From: JBFHFS01 sp041583495
GTDB lineage: Bacteria > Bacteroidota > Bacteroidia > Bacteroidales > Marinilabiliaceae
Assembly (NCBI GenBank): GCA_041583495.1
Contig: JBFHFS010000001.1
Location: 163,018-227,017, forward strand
Length of the DNA: 64,000 nucleotides
Reading direction: 5' to 3'
Part shown: positions 7,127-15,525 of the stretch, in pieces
Layout: every line of letters starts with the position of its first letter
How positions within the stretch are numbered: position 1 is the stretch's first letter
Translations under genes and position numbers: made by a program
Notes under the pieces: model-generated
Seen by the model: the letters and a program-made list of their open reading frames with translations, nothing else
Database searches by the model: none
Told to the model about the DNA's origin: nothing

Positions 7127-8161
7127 TTATTCTATTGGGCCCCGGCTGGTTGGCAAAGAATCGGGATGAAAGACCAAATAGGGCCCCAACCGGTCAATCT
7201 TATGGTCATCGAAAGAGGGAAACCTTTTCAGTTCTTCTAAACTATTTATCGCTCCCTGCTCCTTTCGGTATTCCACTATATCACGAGCCTGATAAAAATC
7301 GATGTAGGGATGTTGCTTGAGGCGTCGCAGGGAGGACCGATTTACATCGATAACCTCCATTTGGGTTTCATCAACAAAAAGATGGTTCACCATCTCGTCG
7401 AAGAGCTCCTGAGAGACGCCATAAACTTCTTTGACCTGCGACACCGAATAAAAACCACCCAGCGCTTCCCGAAAAGCCACTATCCTTTTGGATAAAACGG
7501 GCCCCACACCCCGAAAATTCATCCACTCTTCGGCAGTGGTCGTGTTGACTTCTATAGACCAATGGGCGGACTCTTCGGGGGCCGCTTTCTCCATCTGGAA
7601 AGATGGCTGACTCTCCCCTTTCGGGCTAACGGCAGTGGTTGAGTTTTTGTTTCCAAAACTGCCGGCCATTTCTGCCCTCTGCTCTGTTAAGTGGAGGGAG
7701 GAATTTCCCCGGCTTTTTTTCTCGGGTCCGTTCTGTGCAATCGCTGGTTTGCAACTGGCATATTGGATCAACCGTCCGGCTAAGACCGAATCGAGCCCAT
7801 ACACTTTTCTTATCTCTTCCTCAGTAAAAAAACGCCCGCCTGCCTCCCGGTATTTAATCCAGTTCACTATCGCCCCAGGAGGCACCCCCATTGATTGCAA
7901 CCGGGCCACAGAAACATCATTTGGGTTGAAGAGGGACCATTCTTTTTCCTCATCTGCAAACAGAAAAGGTTGTTCATCAACCTGCCTTGAATCGGGTTCG
8001 AAAACCACGGCATCCTGATAACCATCCAAAGTGGGAATCACCTTTTGCCCAACAAACAGGGGGAGGCACAGGCGCAATAATAGAAGCGCCAATACAATAG
8101 CAAAAAGAAGAAGGATGCCATATTGTTCATTCCGGGAGAAAGAGAGCCAATCTTTCCACAT
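7127..8161 (-). CDS. Membrane-anchored protein with three helix-hairpin-helix (ComEA-like) modules
   Basis: 344 residues. One N-terminal membrane helix (about 14-37) is followed by three repeats resembling ComEA/PF12836 helix-hairpin-helix modules at about 76-135, 203-263 and 269-331. Each has the pattern N-x-A/S-x-x-x-L near the start, a central G-V/I-G-P or equivalent turn, and a GxF-x-S/T-x-x-E/Q-[LVI]-K-x-V/F end. A Ser/Gly-rich linker lies at 136-201. ComEA-like proteins bind double-stranded DNA during uptake, but in Bacteroidota such proteins are usually uncharacterised, so the role is open. It is a single gene between the rpsU group and a symporter. Confidence 0.75.
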   Translation of the reverse strand: MWKDWLSFSRNEQYGILLLFAIVLALLLLRLCLPLFVGQKVIPTLDGYQDAVVFEPDSRQVDEQPFLFADEEKEWSLFNPNDVSVARLQSMGVPPGAIVNWIKYREAGGRFFTEEEIRKVYGLDSVLAGRLIQYASCKPAIAQNGPEKKSRGNSSLHLTEQRAEMAGSFGNKNSTTAVSPKGESQPSFQMEKAAPEESAHWSIEVNTTTAEEWMNFRGVGPVLSKRIVAFREALGGFYSVSQVKEVYGVSQELFDEMVNHLFVDETQMEVIDVNRSSLRRLKQHPYIDFYQARDIVEYRKEQGAINSLEELKRFPSFDDHKIDRLGPYLVFHPDSLPTSRGPIE

Positions 8162-8221
8162 GGCTTTTTAATTCAATATAACTTATTTTCTCCTGGGTTT
8201 CAAGTCAGCCAAACAGCTTTC

Positions 8222-9556
8222 TTACCCAAACAAAAAGTTAAGTAACCCTAACCCATTTAAAAACACCAGAGCGATAGCAACCGGGGCCACAAATTTTACA
8301 ATAAACATAAAGAGGCCAAAAAGGCGAGCCCTTTTCCCATCGGCTTCTATCTCCTGACGAACAACTTTACTGCCCAGGACATAACCCACAAAAATCACGA
8401 CAAAAACACCACCCAGAGGCAACAAGATATTAGACGACACAAAATCGAAGGTGTCGAATATGGCCCCATAAATGGCACAAAGGATGCCCATAAAGCCCAT
8501 CACTCCGGCGGCAACCCAGGTAGCCGTTTTACGATTCATTTTTAACTGCTCCACAAAATAGGCCACCACCACTTCGAGTAAAGAGATTGAAGAGGTCAGC
8601 GCTGCAATTGCCAGCAAAACAAAGAATATTAACGCGAAGAAATAGCCCCCGGCCATCTGATTAAAAACATTGGGAAGCGTAACAAACACCAACCCAGGCC
8701 CCTGATTGGGTTCCAGCCCAAATGCAAACGCCGCGGGAAAAATAGCCACTCCGGCCAGAACGGCAATCATCGTATCGGCCAGAGAGACCGATAGTGCCGT
8801 TCCTCCAAGACTCATGGAACTTTTGAAGTAAGACCCGTAAGTAGCCAGAACCCCCATCCCAATGCTCAGGGAGAAAAAGGCCTGCCCAAGCGCCATAAGG
8901 AACACCTTTGGAGTGATGTCAGAAAAGTGCGGTACAAACAAAAAAGCCAACCCTTCGCCGGCCCCCTCAAGGGTAACCGACCGGACATTAAGGAGCAAAA
9001 TAATTACAAAAAGTACCGGCATTAATATCTTGGAATATTTTTCAATCCCATTTTTAATACCGGATTGTACTATAAAAGCACTCAGTGCCAAAAAAGTGAG
9101 GGTCCAGAAAACCGGAAGCCAAAGGTTGCCTTTCAGAGCTTCAAACACCTCCACGATTTGGGTGGGACTCTTGTCGCCCAGACTGTTGGAGAAGGCCAAA
9201 AACACGTAATGCAAGGTCCATCCCGCTACGACCGAATAAAAGGCAACAATCAGAAAGGCGGCTCCCACCCCCATCACCCCCACAAGATACCAGGGTTTGC
9301 CCGGGGCTAATTTTTTGAAAGCCCCAAACACATTTAGCCGGGCTTTTCGGCCAATCAAAAACTCGGAGATCATCACCGGGACTCCAATCAAGAGGACGAA
9401 AAACAGGTACAACAGCAGGAAGGCCCCGCCACCATTTTCGCCCAGCACATAAGGAAATCGCCAGATATTTCCCAGCCCGATGGCTGAGCCGGCAGCAGCT
9501 GCAATAACACCAAACTTACTTGAAAAGCTGTCTCTTAGGGGAGGATTTAAAGCCAT
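8222..9556 (-). CDS. Sodium-dependent transporter, neurotransmitter:sodium symporter (NSS/SNF) family
   Basis: A 444-residue polytopic membrane protein. The family's TM1 signature AGSAIGLGNIWRFPYVLGEN starts at about residue 22 and is followed by GGGAFLLLY. About 11 hydrophobic segments can be counted, and FSLSIGMGVLATYGSYF matches the conserved TM6 region. NSS proteins couple Na+ entry to uptake of amino acids or related amines; the substrate cannot be read from the sequence. It lies upstream of the HhH gene and 80 bp downstream of fbaA, separated by the fbaA terminator, so it probably has its own promoter. Confidence 0.88.
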   Translation of the reverse strand: MALNPPLRDSFSSKFGVIAAAAGSAIGLGNIWRFPYVLGENGGGAFLLLYLFFVLLIGVPVMISEFLIGRKARLNVFGAFKKLAPGKPWYLVGVMGVGAAFLIVAFYSVVAGWTLHYVFLAFSNSLGDKSPTQIVEVFEALKGNLWLPVFWTLTFLALSAFIVQSGIKNGIEKYSKILMPVLFVIILLLNVRSVTLEGAGEGLAFLFVPHFSDITPKVFLMALGQAFFSLSIGMGVLATYGSYFKSSMSLGGTALSVSLADTMIAVLAGVAIFPAAFAFGLEPNQGPGLVFVTLPNVFNQMAGGYFFALIFFVLLAIAALTSSISLLEVVVAYFVEQLKMNRKTATWVAAGVMGFMGILCAIYGAIFDTFDFVSSNILLPLGGVFVVIFVGYVLGSKVVRQEIEADGKRARLFGLFMFIVKFVAPVAIALVFLNGLGLLNFLFG

Positions 9557-9582
9557 GAGGGAAAGCTAAAAGATAAAATGAA

Positions 9583-9614
9583 TAAAAAAAGACCCTCGTT
9601 GAATAGCGAGGGTC
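9583..9614 (-). terminator. Intrinsic terminator of fbaA
   Basis: GACCCTCG (9591-9598) and CGAGGGTC (9607-9614) form a perfect 8-bp stem followed on the reverse strand by a seven-T run (9584-9590). It is 22 bp past the aldolase stop codon. Confidence 0.9.
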
Positions 9615-9636
9615 CAAATCACAAATAATACAAATA

Positions 9637-10716
9637 TTAAAGGCGATCGACACAGTTCAGATCACTAAAGGCGGTCTTCAAACGTTCAATCACTGCTTCT
9701 TCACCAGTACGTAACCATTTGCGGGGATCGTAGAATTTCTTGTTTGGCACATCAGCCCCATCCGGGTTTCCGATTTGACCTTGCAGATAGTCATGATTCT
9801 TAGCTTCGTAAGCGCGAATACCATCCCAAAAGGCCCACTGGGTATCGGTGTCGATATTCATCTTAATCACACCGTAACCTATGGCTTCCCGAATATCCTT
9901 AAGAGCAGATCCTGAGCCGCCATGGAAAACAAAGTTTACAGGCTTCTCAGCGGTGCCCAGTTTTTTGGTGATATAGTCCTGTGAATTTTTCAATATCTCG
10001 GGACGAAGCTGCACATTACCGGGTTTGTATACACCATGTACGTTACCAAAGGAAGCAGCAATGGTAAAGTTGGGGGATATTTTCATCAACTCTTCATAAG
10101 CCAGGCAAACATCTTCAGGCTGGGTATAGAGCAGCGAATTGTCAACATTAGAATTGTCTACGCCATCTTCCTCACCACCGGTGATACCCAACTCAATTTC
10201 GAGGGTCATCCCCATCTTGCTCATTCGGGTCAGATAGGTTTTACAAATGTCGATATTCTCTTGAAGAGGTTCTTCCGAGAGGTCGAGCATATGCGAGCTG
10301 AACAATGGTTTGCCAGTCTCTGCAAAGAATTTTTCGCCGGCATCCAATAATCCGTCGATCCAGGGCAATAATTTTTTAGCGGCATGGTCGGTATGCAATA
10401 CAACAGGCACGCCATAGGCTTCGGCCAACAGGTGTACATGTTTGGCTGCAGAGATCGCTCCCAGAACGGCAGCATCCTGACCTTGTCCTTTGGCTCCTTT
10501 ACCAGCATAAAATGCAGCCCCCCCGTTGGACAACTGAATAATTACCGGTGCCTTCACCACCTGGGCGGCTTCCATAACGGCATTTACGGAATTGCTACCC
10601 ACCACATTAACGGCAGGAAGTGCAAATTGGTTTTCCCGTGCAATACGAAAAACCTCCTGAAGGTCTTTTCCGGCGATCACACCGGGTTTAACAACATCTA
10701 AAATTCTTTGATTCAT
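9637..10716 (-). CDS. fba: Class II fructose-bisphosphate aldolase
   Basis: A 359-residue zinc-dependent aldolase of the E. coli FbaA type. The metal-binding pair and following residues are in VPVVLHTDHAAK; LEIELGITGGEEDGVD is the loop carrying the catalytic Glu region; FVFHGGSGSALKDI holds a further zinc His and the phosphate-binding Gly-rich turn; MNIDTDTQWAFWDGIR is the C-terminal signature. It cleaves fructose-1,6-bisphosphate to the two triose phosphates. It is monocistronic, with a recognisable promoter (10776-10807) and terminator. Confidence 0.96.
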   Translation of the reverse strand: MNQRILDVVKPGVIAGKDLQEVFRIARENQFALPAVNVVGSNSVNAVMEAAQVVKAPVIIQLSNGGAAFYAGKGAKGQGQDAAVLGAISAAKHVHLLAEAYGVPVVLHTDHAAKKLLPWIDGLLDAGEKFFAETGKPLFSSHMLDLSEEPLQENIDICKTYLTRMSKMGMTLEIELGITGGEEDGVDNSNVDNSLLYTQPEDVCLAYEELMKISPNFTIAASFGNVHGVYKPGNVQLRPEILKNSQDYITKKLGTAEKPVNFVFHGGSGSALKDIREAIGYGVIKMNIDTDTQWAFWDGIRAYEAKNHDYLQGQIGNPDGADVPNKKFYDPRKWLRTGEEAVIERLKTAFSDLNCVDRL

Positions 10717-10775
10717 AATGGTATTTATTTATAAGGTATCCTAATATTTAATTAGATGGATAGTCAAAATCAATG

Positions 10776-10807
10776 CAAAATTAAGAATAAAATGCAAACA
10801 AAGGCAA
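10776..10807 (-). promoter_or_regulatory. Promoter of fba (Bacteroidota-type)
   Basis: On the reverse strand TTG (10807-10805), a 21-bp spacer and TAATTTTG (10783-10776) fit the TTG-N19-21-TAnnTTTG pattern. Transcription would begin near 10770, giving a leader of about 50 nt. Confidence 0.6.
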
Positions 10808-10817
10808 CTGCCAACTC

Positions 10818-13133
10818 TTAAAAAGGGTAACCAATCGCAAAATTAAAATTAACATCGCTCCAGTTAAGGGATCCAGCAACGGGAATCCATCGTTGGCCGG
10901 AGGTTAGGGAGGGATCGTAGGTTTTGAGGCCCATATCCACACGAAAAATAAAGTATTTAAAATCGAAACGGGTTCCAAAACCGGTTCCCACGGCTAGCTG
11001 GCTGGCAAAAGTGTTTAGCTTAAAGACCCCCCCGTCGAGGCTTGTATCCTCACTCAATCCCCAGATATTACCAACATCCATAAACAGGGCTCCCTCGAGC
11101 AGCCAGAAGAGTTTAAAACGATACTCCACATTAAATTCGAGTTTAATATCGCCTGTTTGGTTGTAAAAGCTCGAAGAATCATCACTGTAACTGCCCGGAC
11201 CCAGACCACGGACGGGCCAGGCTCTGATACTATTGGCTCCACCCGAAAAATATCGTTTCTCGAAAGGCAGAACATTATAGTTGCCATAAGGCACTCCTAT
11301 CCCCCCGAAAAAACGATAGACAATAGAGTTATTGCTGTCAATCAGATTGTGGTATCTTAGATCCAGGTCGGTTTTTACGTATTGAGCATACCGAATGCCC
11401 AGTAATTCATTATAGGAGTTGTTGTTCCCCGAGTTCCAGAGAGGAGACACCAGATCCAACAGGTTTCCTGCCGATTCAACATTGGTTTTAAAATACCAGA
11501 AGTCGGTATTCTCGCCCAATATCTGCTGGTTCATCAAGTACGAATAACTCATATCCACAATGAGGTGGTCCTGATAGGAGTACTCTAAAAAGGTATCTTC
11601 TATCAGGTCCCAGAAATCGTCATTCACCTGGGGTATATTAACCAGGTTAAACTCCAGAGGATAAAACGAGTGGGTAACATATTTCGAAGAGCGCCAGTTA
11701 TACCCCATTCGGACATTGGCAATGGTTCTTGTATAGTCGGGCCGGTTTTGATAGTTATAGGCCAATGCAATGGTGGTTTTGGGGTTGTATCTTTGCCGAA
11801 ATCGCTCGATCTTGAGAGGCAGCCAAAATTTGGCAAGCACAATGGAGGCCTCAGTCCCCACCTCCAGGGTATTAAACTGCGACTGAGAGGAACTTACAAA
11901 TTGATTCTCCTGAGCCAACCGGGTATTGAGAGAAAAGAGCTCCCCTCCCCTGAAAAGATTTTTATGCTGATAGGTAAAGCTCCCTGCCGCCCCCAGGTTT
12001 CCGGATGAGTTGGTCCCCTCAAGATCGACCGTATAAGACTGATATTTCCCCGGGGATAATTGGATAACACAATCCAAAAGCTTTTCACCCAGAGGAGTTA
12101 CCCCCGTCGTTGTCTCCCTGAACCGGACATTGATGTATTTAAAAAGCCTTAGCCCCCTGAGAAGCGATTGAGTACGCTCTACCAGATCGGCATTATACAG
12201 GTCGCCCGGAAAAATATAATTGGAGTTTGTGAGTAATTCGGGTTTAAATGGCAGTGTTCCCTGATGCACAATGATACAATTTTGCAATTCCAGGGTATCC
12301 TGACCTGAGACATCCTCCTGGCCTGAGATTAGGAGATTCTCATTACCCTCACCCACATGAAACACCACATTACGTATTCGGTAACGCCGGTGATGTAACG
12401 AATCCTTATTGCCAGGTGCCTGAACCGGAGGAATTATAAAGAGGGAGTCATTCACCCGATGTGCCCCCACGGTGCTATCGGATAGAAAATAGATATACTC
12501 TTCATTAAAAGCATAAAACCCCTGATTTCGCAGATCACGGGTAATTCTCTCCCGCTCCTCCTGATGGACGGCAACCGAAAAGGGCCGCCCCCGCTTCAAC
12601 AGGGTATTAATGGTATCACTATGCACCCTTTTGATCAAGCTGTCGTCGGCAATGGCAAAATCGACCCGATTAAGTCGATATCTGGGCCCTGGGTTAATGG
12701 TATAAACCACTTTGGCCTTCTTCGGGGAGACATACAAAACGGTATCTTCAACCCTGGCCTGGAAATAGCCTCTGTTTTTCAGGAAGAGCGCCAGCTGTTG
12801 ATCGGACTGTTCCACCAGGTAGGGATCGAAAACCACAGGTTCTTCACCAATGCGGCGCAGCCAGGTATTAATGCCCTTTTTGTCGCTCTTTCCCGAAAGA
12901 TTATAGAGACCCAGATGAAACTTCCAGAAACCCAGTATTCTTAGATTTTCATGTTGACGGAGGTAGGGTTTAAGTTCATCACGCCCCACAGAACTCGCCT
13001 TATTTTTGATGCGAACGCTGGCCAGCAGATGTTGATCATCGGGGATGAACTTGGTTGAATTACATCCGGCCGATAAAAACAAAATCAAAAGCAAACTCCA
13101 AATGAAGCCGGTCTTTATTTGTGCATGCCCCAT
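10818..13133 (-). CDS. tamL: Outer-membrane Omp85-family lipoprotein, TamL-like
   Basis: 771 residues. The N-terminus is a lipoprotein signal with lipobox LSAGC (Cys at about 24). Periplasmic POTRA-like repeats follow (about 30-430, including the TINPGPRYRLNRVDF and GYFQARVEDTV types of element). A C-terminal 16-strand Omp85 barrel (about 430-771) contains RYFSGGANSIRAWPVRGLGPG, matching the conserved lid-lock region, and GTGFGTRFDFKYFIFRVDMG. A lipidated Omp85 protein of this size is the TamL of Bacteroidota, which partners TamB in envelope biogenesis. No tamB is visible here. It is divergent from the RNA methyltransferase gene. Confidence 0.85.
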   Translation of the reverse strand: MGHAQIKTGFIWSLLLILFLSAGCNSTKFIPDDQHLLASVRIKNKASSVGRDELKPYLRQHENLRILGFWKFHLGLYNLSGKSDKKGINTWLRRIGEEPVVFDPYLVEQSDQQLALFLKNRGYFQARVEDTVLYVSPKKAKVVYTINPGPRYRLNRVDFAIADDSLIKRVHSDTINTLLKRGRPFSVAVHQEERERITRDLRNQGFYAFNEEYIYFLSDSTVGAHRVNDSLFIIPPVQAPGNKDSLHHRRYRIRNVVFHVGEGNENLLISGQEDVSGQDTLELQNCIIVHQGTLPFKPELLTNSNYIFPGDLYNADLVERTQSLLRGLRLFKYINVRFRETTTGVTPLGEKLLDCVIQLSPGKYQSYTVDLEGTNSSGNLGAAGSFTYQHKNLFRGGELFSLNTRLAQENQFVSSSQSQFNTLEVGTEASIVLAKFWLPLKIERFRQRYNPKTTIALAYNYQNRPDYTRTIANVRMGYNWRSSKYVTHSFYPLEFNLVNIPQVNDDFWDLIEDTFLEYSYQDHLIVDMSYSYLMNQQILGENTDFWYFKTNVESAGNLLDLVSPLWNSGNNNSYNELLGIRYAQYVKTDLDLRYHNLIDSNNSIVYRFFGGIGVPYGNYNVLPFEKRYFSGGANSIRAWPVRGLGPGSYSDDSSSFYNQTGDIKLEFNVEYRFKLFWLLEGALFMDVGNIWGLSEDTSLDGGVFKLNTFASQLAVGTGFGTRFDFKYFIFRVDMGLKTYDPSLTSGQRWIPVAGSLNWSDVNFNFAIGYPF

Positions 13134-13243
13134 AGCCCTATAAACTTAACAATTTAACAAGAGGAAGGCAAAGCCTATTATTGCCCACTTTTTCATAGTT
13201 TTGCAAAGATGGTCATTTGTTAATTAAATTGACAGTAATATTA

Positions 13244-13251
13244 TAATTTTG
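13244..13251 (+). promoter_or_regulatory. Candidate -7 element upstream of the RNA methyltransferase gene
   Basis: TAATTTTG matches TAnnTTTG 20 bp before the ATG at 13272. No -33 element is at the standard distance, so support is partial. A second TAGTTTTG occurs at 13196-13203. Confidence 0.4.
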
Positions 13252-13271
13252 CTGCCAAAGGAGAACCAAAC

Positions 13272-14054
13272 ATGTCCGAAAAAATCAAAAAAAAACAAAT
13301 TCGTTCCCTGGGACTTAAGAAATTCCGCGATCAATGGTCGATGTTCGTCGCAGAAGGCCCCAAACTGATTAACGACCTAATGGCCTCCGGAATGGATCCA
13401 CAACTCCTGCTGACCACGGATGGTAAAAAGACAGAATTCCCCTCCTCATCCGAAAATATTGAAATCGTTTCGGAGGCGGAATTAAAGAAGTTCAGTTTTT
13501 TAAAAACCCCTCAAAAGGTAGTGGCTGTTTTCATAAAGCCCCTATGGCATTTAAGCGATGAGGAGTGGAACTCCGGTATAACCCTTTGCCTGGATGGCAT
13601 TCAGGATCCGGGCAACATGGGCACCATTATTCGGTTGGCCGACTGGTTTGGTTTTTCCCACCTGGTTTGCAGCCCCGACACAGCCGACGTTTTCAACCCC
13701 AAAGTAGTACAGGCTTCAATGGGAGCCATCGCACGGGTTAAAGTAATCTATACCCCTCTACCCGAATTTTGCCAATTGGCCATTGAAAAATACAACTTAC
13801 CTGTATTGGGAACCTTTATGGATGGTGAAAATCTTTATTCCACGAACCTTCCCTCTAAAGGATTGATCATCATGGGCAACGAAGGTTCGGGCATCCGAAC
13901 GGAAACGGAACAAATGGTGACTCGCCGGCTTACCATTCCGGCTTTTTCGGAGGACTCAACAACGGGCATGGAATCACTCAATGTAGGAGTGGCAACAGCT
14001 ATTGTTTGTTCCGAATTCAAGAGGCAGCAGCATTATTCCGACTATTCGAAATAA
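13272..14054 (+). CDS. RNA methyltransferase, SpoU/TrmH (SPOUT) family
   Basis: 260 residues. The N-terminal substrate-binding-like part (about 1-95) begins with a Lys-rich segment. The SPOUT methyltransferase domain (about 100-255) carries motif 1 DGIQDPGNMGTIIRLADWFG, motif 2 IIMGNEGSGI and motif 3 IPAFSEDSTTGMESLNVGVA. Such enzymes 2'-O-methylate rRNA or tRNA ribose; the target base cannot be told. It converges on porT, the coding ends overlapping by 13 bp, so the two messages are antisense at their 3' ends. The neighbourhood tamL / this gene / porT / menG recurs in Bacteroidota as far as I recall. Confidence 0.9.
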   Translation: MSEKIKKKQIRSLGLKKFRDQWSMFVAEGPKLINDLMASGMDPQLLLTTDGKKTEFPSSSENIEIVSEAELKKFSFLKTPQKVVAVFIKPLWHLSDEEWNSGITLCLDGIQDPGNMGTIIRLADWFGFSHLVCSPDTADVFNPKVVQASMGAIARVKVIYTPLPEFCQLAIEKYNLPVLGTFMDGENLYSTNLPSKGLIIMGNEGSGIRTETEQMVTRRLTIPAFSEDSTTGMESLNVGVATAIVCSEFKRQQHYSDYSK

Positions 14055-14797
14055 AAAGTAAACACGAATAAACGGGAGGACAACCGGTCGAGAACACCCG
14101 TATACAAAACATCTTCGGGTTCACCAGTCCCTGCCGGGTTCAGCATATTTCGTAAGCCAATAGACATCTTAGCTTCAGTAGAGAGCCTGAAATAGGTAAG
14201 ATACATATCAAAACCTGCGCCAAATTCCACATAAAGGTCGGTAGAATTAAGTAAAATACCATCCTTCTTGCTCTTGGCTAAATCGACACGCGGATTAATC
14301 CCCCCCACTAGATAAGGTTTAAAATTGGTCATCCGGGCACCATTGAATTTTAACAGAAATGGGAATTCGAGAAAGGTCGATTTAAGTTCGATTGGGCTTT
14401 CATCCCGCACCCCGTCATCGATAAACCACAAATCGCGTTGGCCAAAACTAATGCCCGGAAGAAAGCGCAGGTTAAAATAGCGGTTAAGCCGGAGGCTGGA
14501 TACAATTCCAATATTGAGGCCCGGGTTTAGGTTGACGACCTCCCCAAACCTGCCCTCAACGCCCGCAATGCGATCCTCGACATCTTTGTGCACCACCCTG
14601 AAATCCATGGAATTAAATCCAATAAGAAAGCCAAAATGCAAGGGTCGATGGTCGAAACCCGGCAAATTCTGCATTTTCTTCTCAGCCTCCTGAGCAAATG
14701 AAAAAGATGAAGAAAACAGCAACAAGGAAAGCAATAGAGTTCTCAAACGATATTTTGTTTTTTTCTTAAACGGCCAGATTCTCATATTATTGTTCAC
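14042..14797 (-). CDS. porT: PorT/SprT-like outer-membrane beta-barrel protein (type IX secretion)
   Basis: 251 residues from the GTG at 14797, which overlaps the menG stop as GTGA; an in-frame ATG at 14785 is an alternative start. A signal peptide ends near SFSFAQ. The rest is a small barrel of alternating strands: LHFGFLIGFNSMDFRV, LNIGIVSSLRLNRYFNLRFL, PYLVGGINPRVDL, and a terminal LFVFTFYFE with C-terminal aromatic. Barrel size and the menG neighbour match PorT/SprT, needed for type IX secretion and gliding. A generic PorT-family barrel is the alternative. It is translationally coupled to menG. Confidence 0.75.
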   Translation of the reverse strand: MNNNMRIWPFKKKTKYRLRTLLLSLLLFSSSFSFAQEAEKKMQNLPGFDHRPLHFGFLIGFNSMDFRVVHKDVEDRIAGVEGRFGEVVNLNPGLNIGIVSSLRLNRYFNLRFLPGISFGQRDLWFIDDGVRDESPIELKSTFLEFPFLLKFNGARMTNFKPYLVGGINPRVDLAKSKKDGILLNSTDLYVEFGAGFDMYLTYFRLSTEAKMSIGLRNMLNPAGTGEPEDVLYTGVLDRLSSRLFVFTFYFE

Positions 14798-15525
14798 CCT
14801 TTTTTCTCCGCCAGATAAATGGTGGCAATTCCAAAGGTTTGGGGCATCGATTTAACAGGAACAAGCCCGGCCTGAACCAGTTGTTGTTCGAATTCGGCCC
14901 CTTCGGGAAAAGCCTTTACGGAAGCCGGCAAATAAGTGTAAGCCGCCCGGTTTTGCGAAATCAGGCCACCCCACCAGGGCAATATCCGGGTAAAGTAGAA
15001 GTTGTAGAGCTGCTTAAAGGGAAACCTGTTGGGTTTGGAAAACTCAAGGACCACCAGCCGTCCTCCGGGTTTTAAAACTCTGGCCATTTCGCCAAGTCCC
15101 CGCTGAAGGTCCTCAAAATTACGAACCCCAAACGCCACCATCACCGCGTCAAACAAATTTTTTTCGAACGGCAAATTTTCCGAGTCGGCCTGCCGAAGAT
15201 GAATGGTATGCTGGCGCCCATATTTAAGGACCTTTTGCTGAGCTATCCTGAGCATGCCCTCGGAGATGTCGATGGCTTGCACTCCGGCGGGTTTAATGCG
15301 ACAGGCTTCCAATGCCAAATCGGCTGTTCCGGTGGCCACATCGAGGATGGATGCCGCCGGCAGATCAGCCAACAAGTTAACGACCCGCTTGCGCCAGAGT
15401 TTGTCGATTCCAAATGAAAGCCATCGATTAAGCAAATCGTAACGGGGAGCAATGCTGTTAAACATCGACTCCACCTGTTCTTTTTTCGTTCCCTGCTGGT
15501 TAATGTATGGTTTAACCTTTTCCAT
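14794..15525 (-). CDS. menG: Demethylmenaquinone methyltransferase
   Basis: 243 residues of the UbiE/MenG family. The SAM-binding motif I is LDVATGTADLALEA, preceded by the family signature SFGIDKLWRKRVVNLL; later motifs include VMVAFGVRNFEDLQRGL and MARVLKPGGRLVVLEFSKP. It adds the final methyl group in menaquinone synthesis; Bacteroidota use menaquinone, so the ubiquinone reaction is not expected. It overlaps purL by 14 bp at its start and porT by 4 bp at its end, forming a tight purL-menG-porT unit. Confidence 0.93.
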   Translation of the reverse strand: MEKVKPYINQQGTKKEQVESMFNSIAPRYDLLNRWLSFGIDKLWRKRVVNLLADLPAASILDVATGTADLALEACRIKPAGVQAIDISEGMLRIAQQKVLKYGRQHTIHLRQADSENLPFEKNLFDAVMVAFGVRNFEDLQRGLGEMARVLKPGGRLVVLEFSKPNRFPFKQLYNFYFTRILPWWGGLISQNRAAYTYLPASVKAFPEGAEFEQQLVQAGLVPVKSMPQTFGIATIYLAEKKG

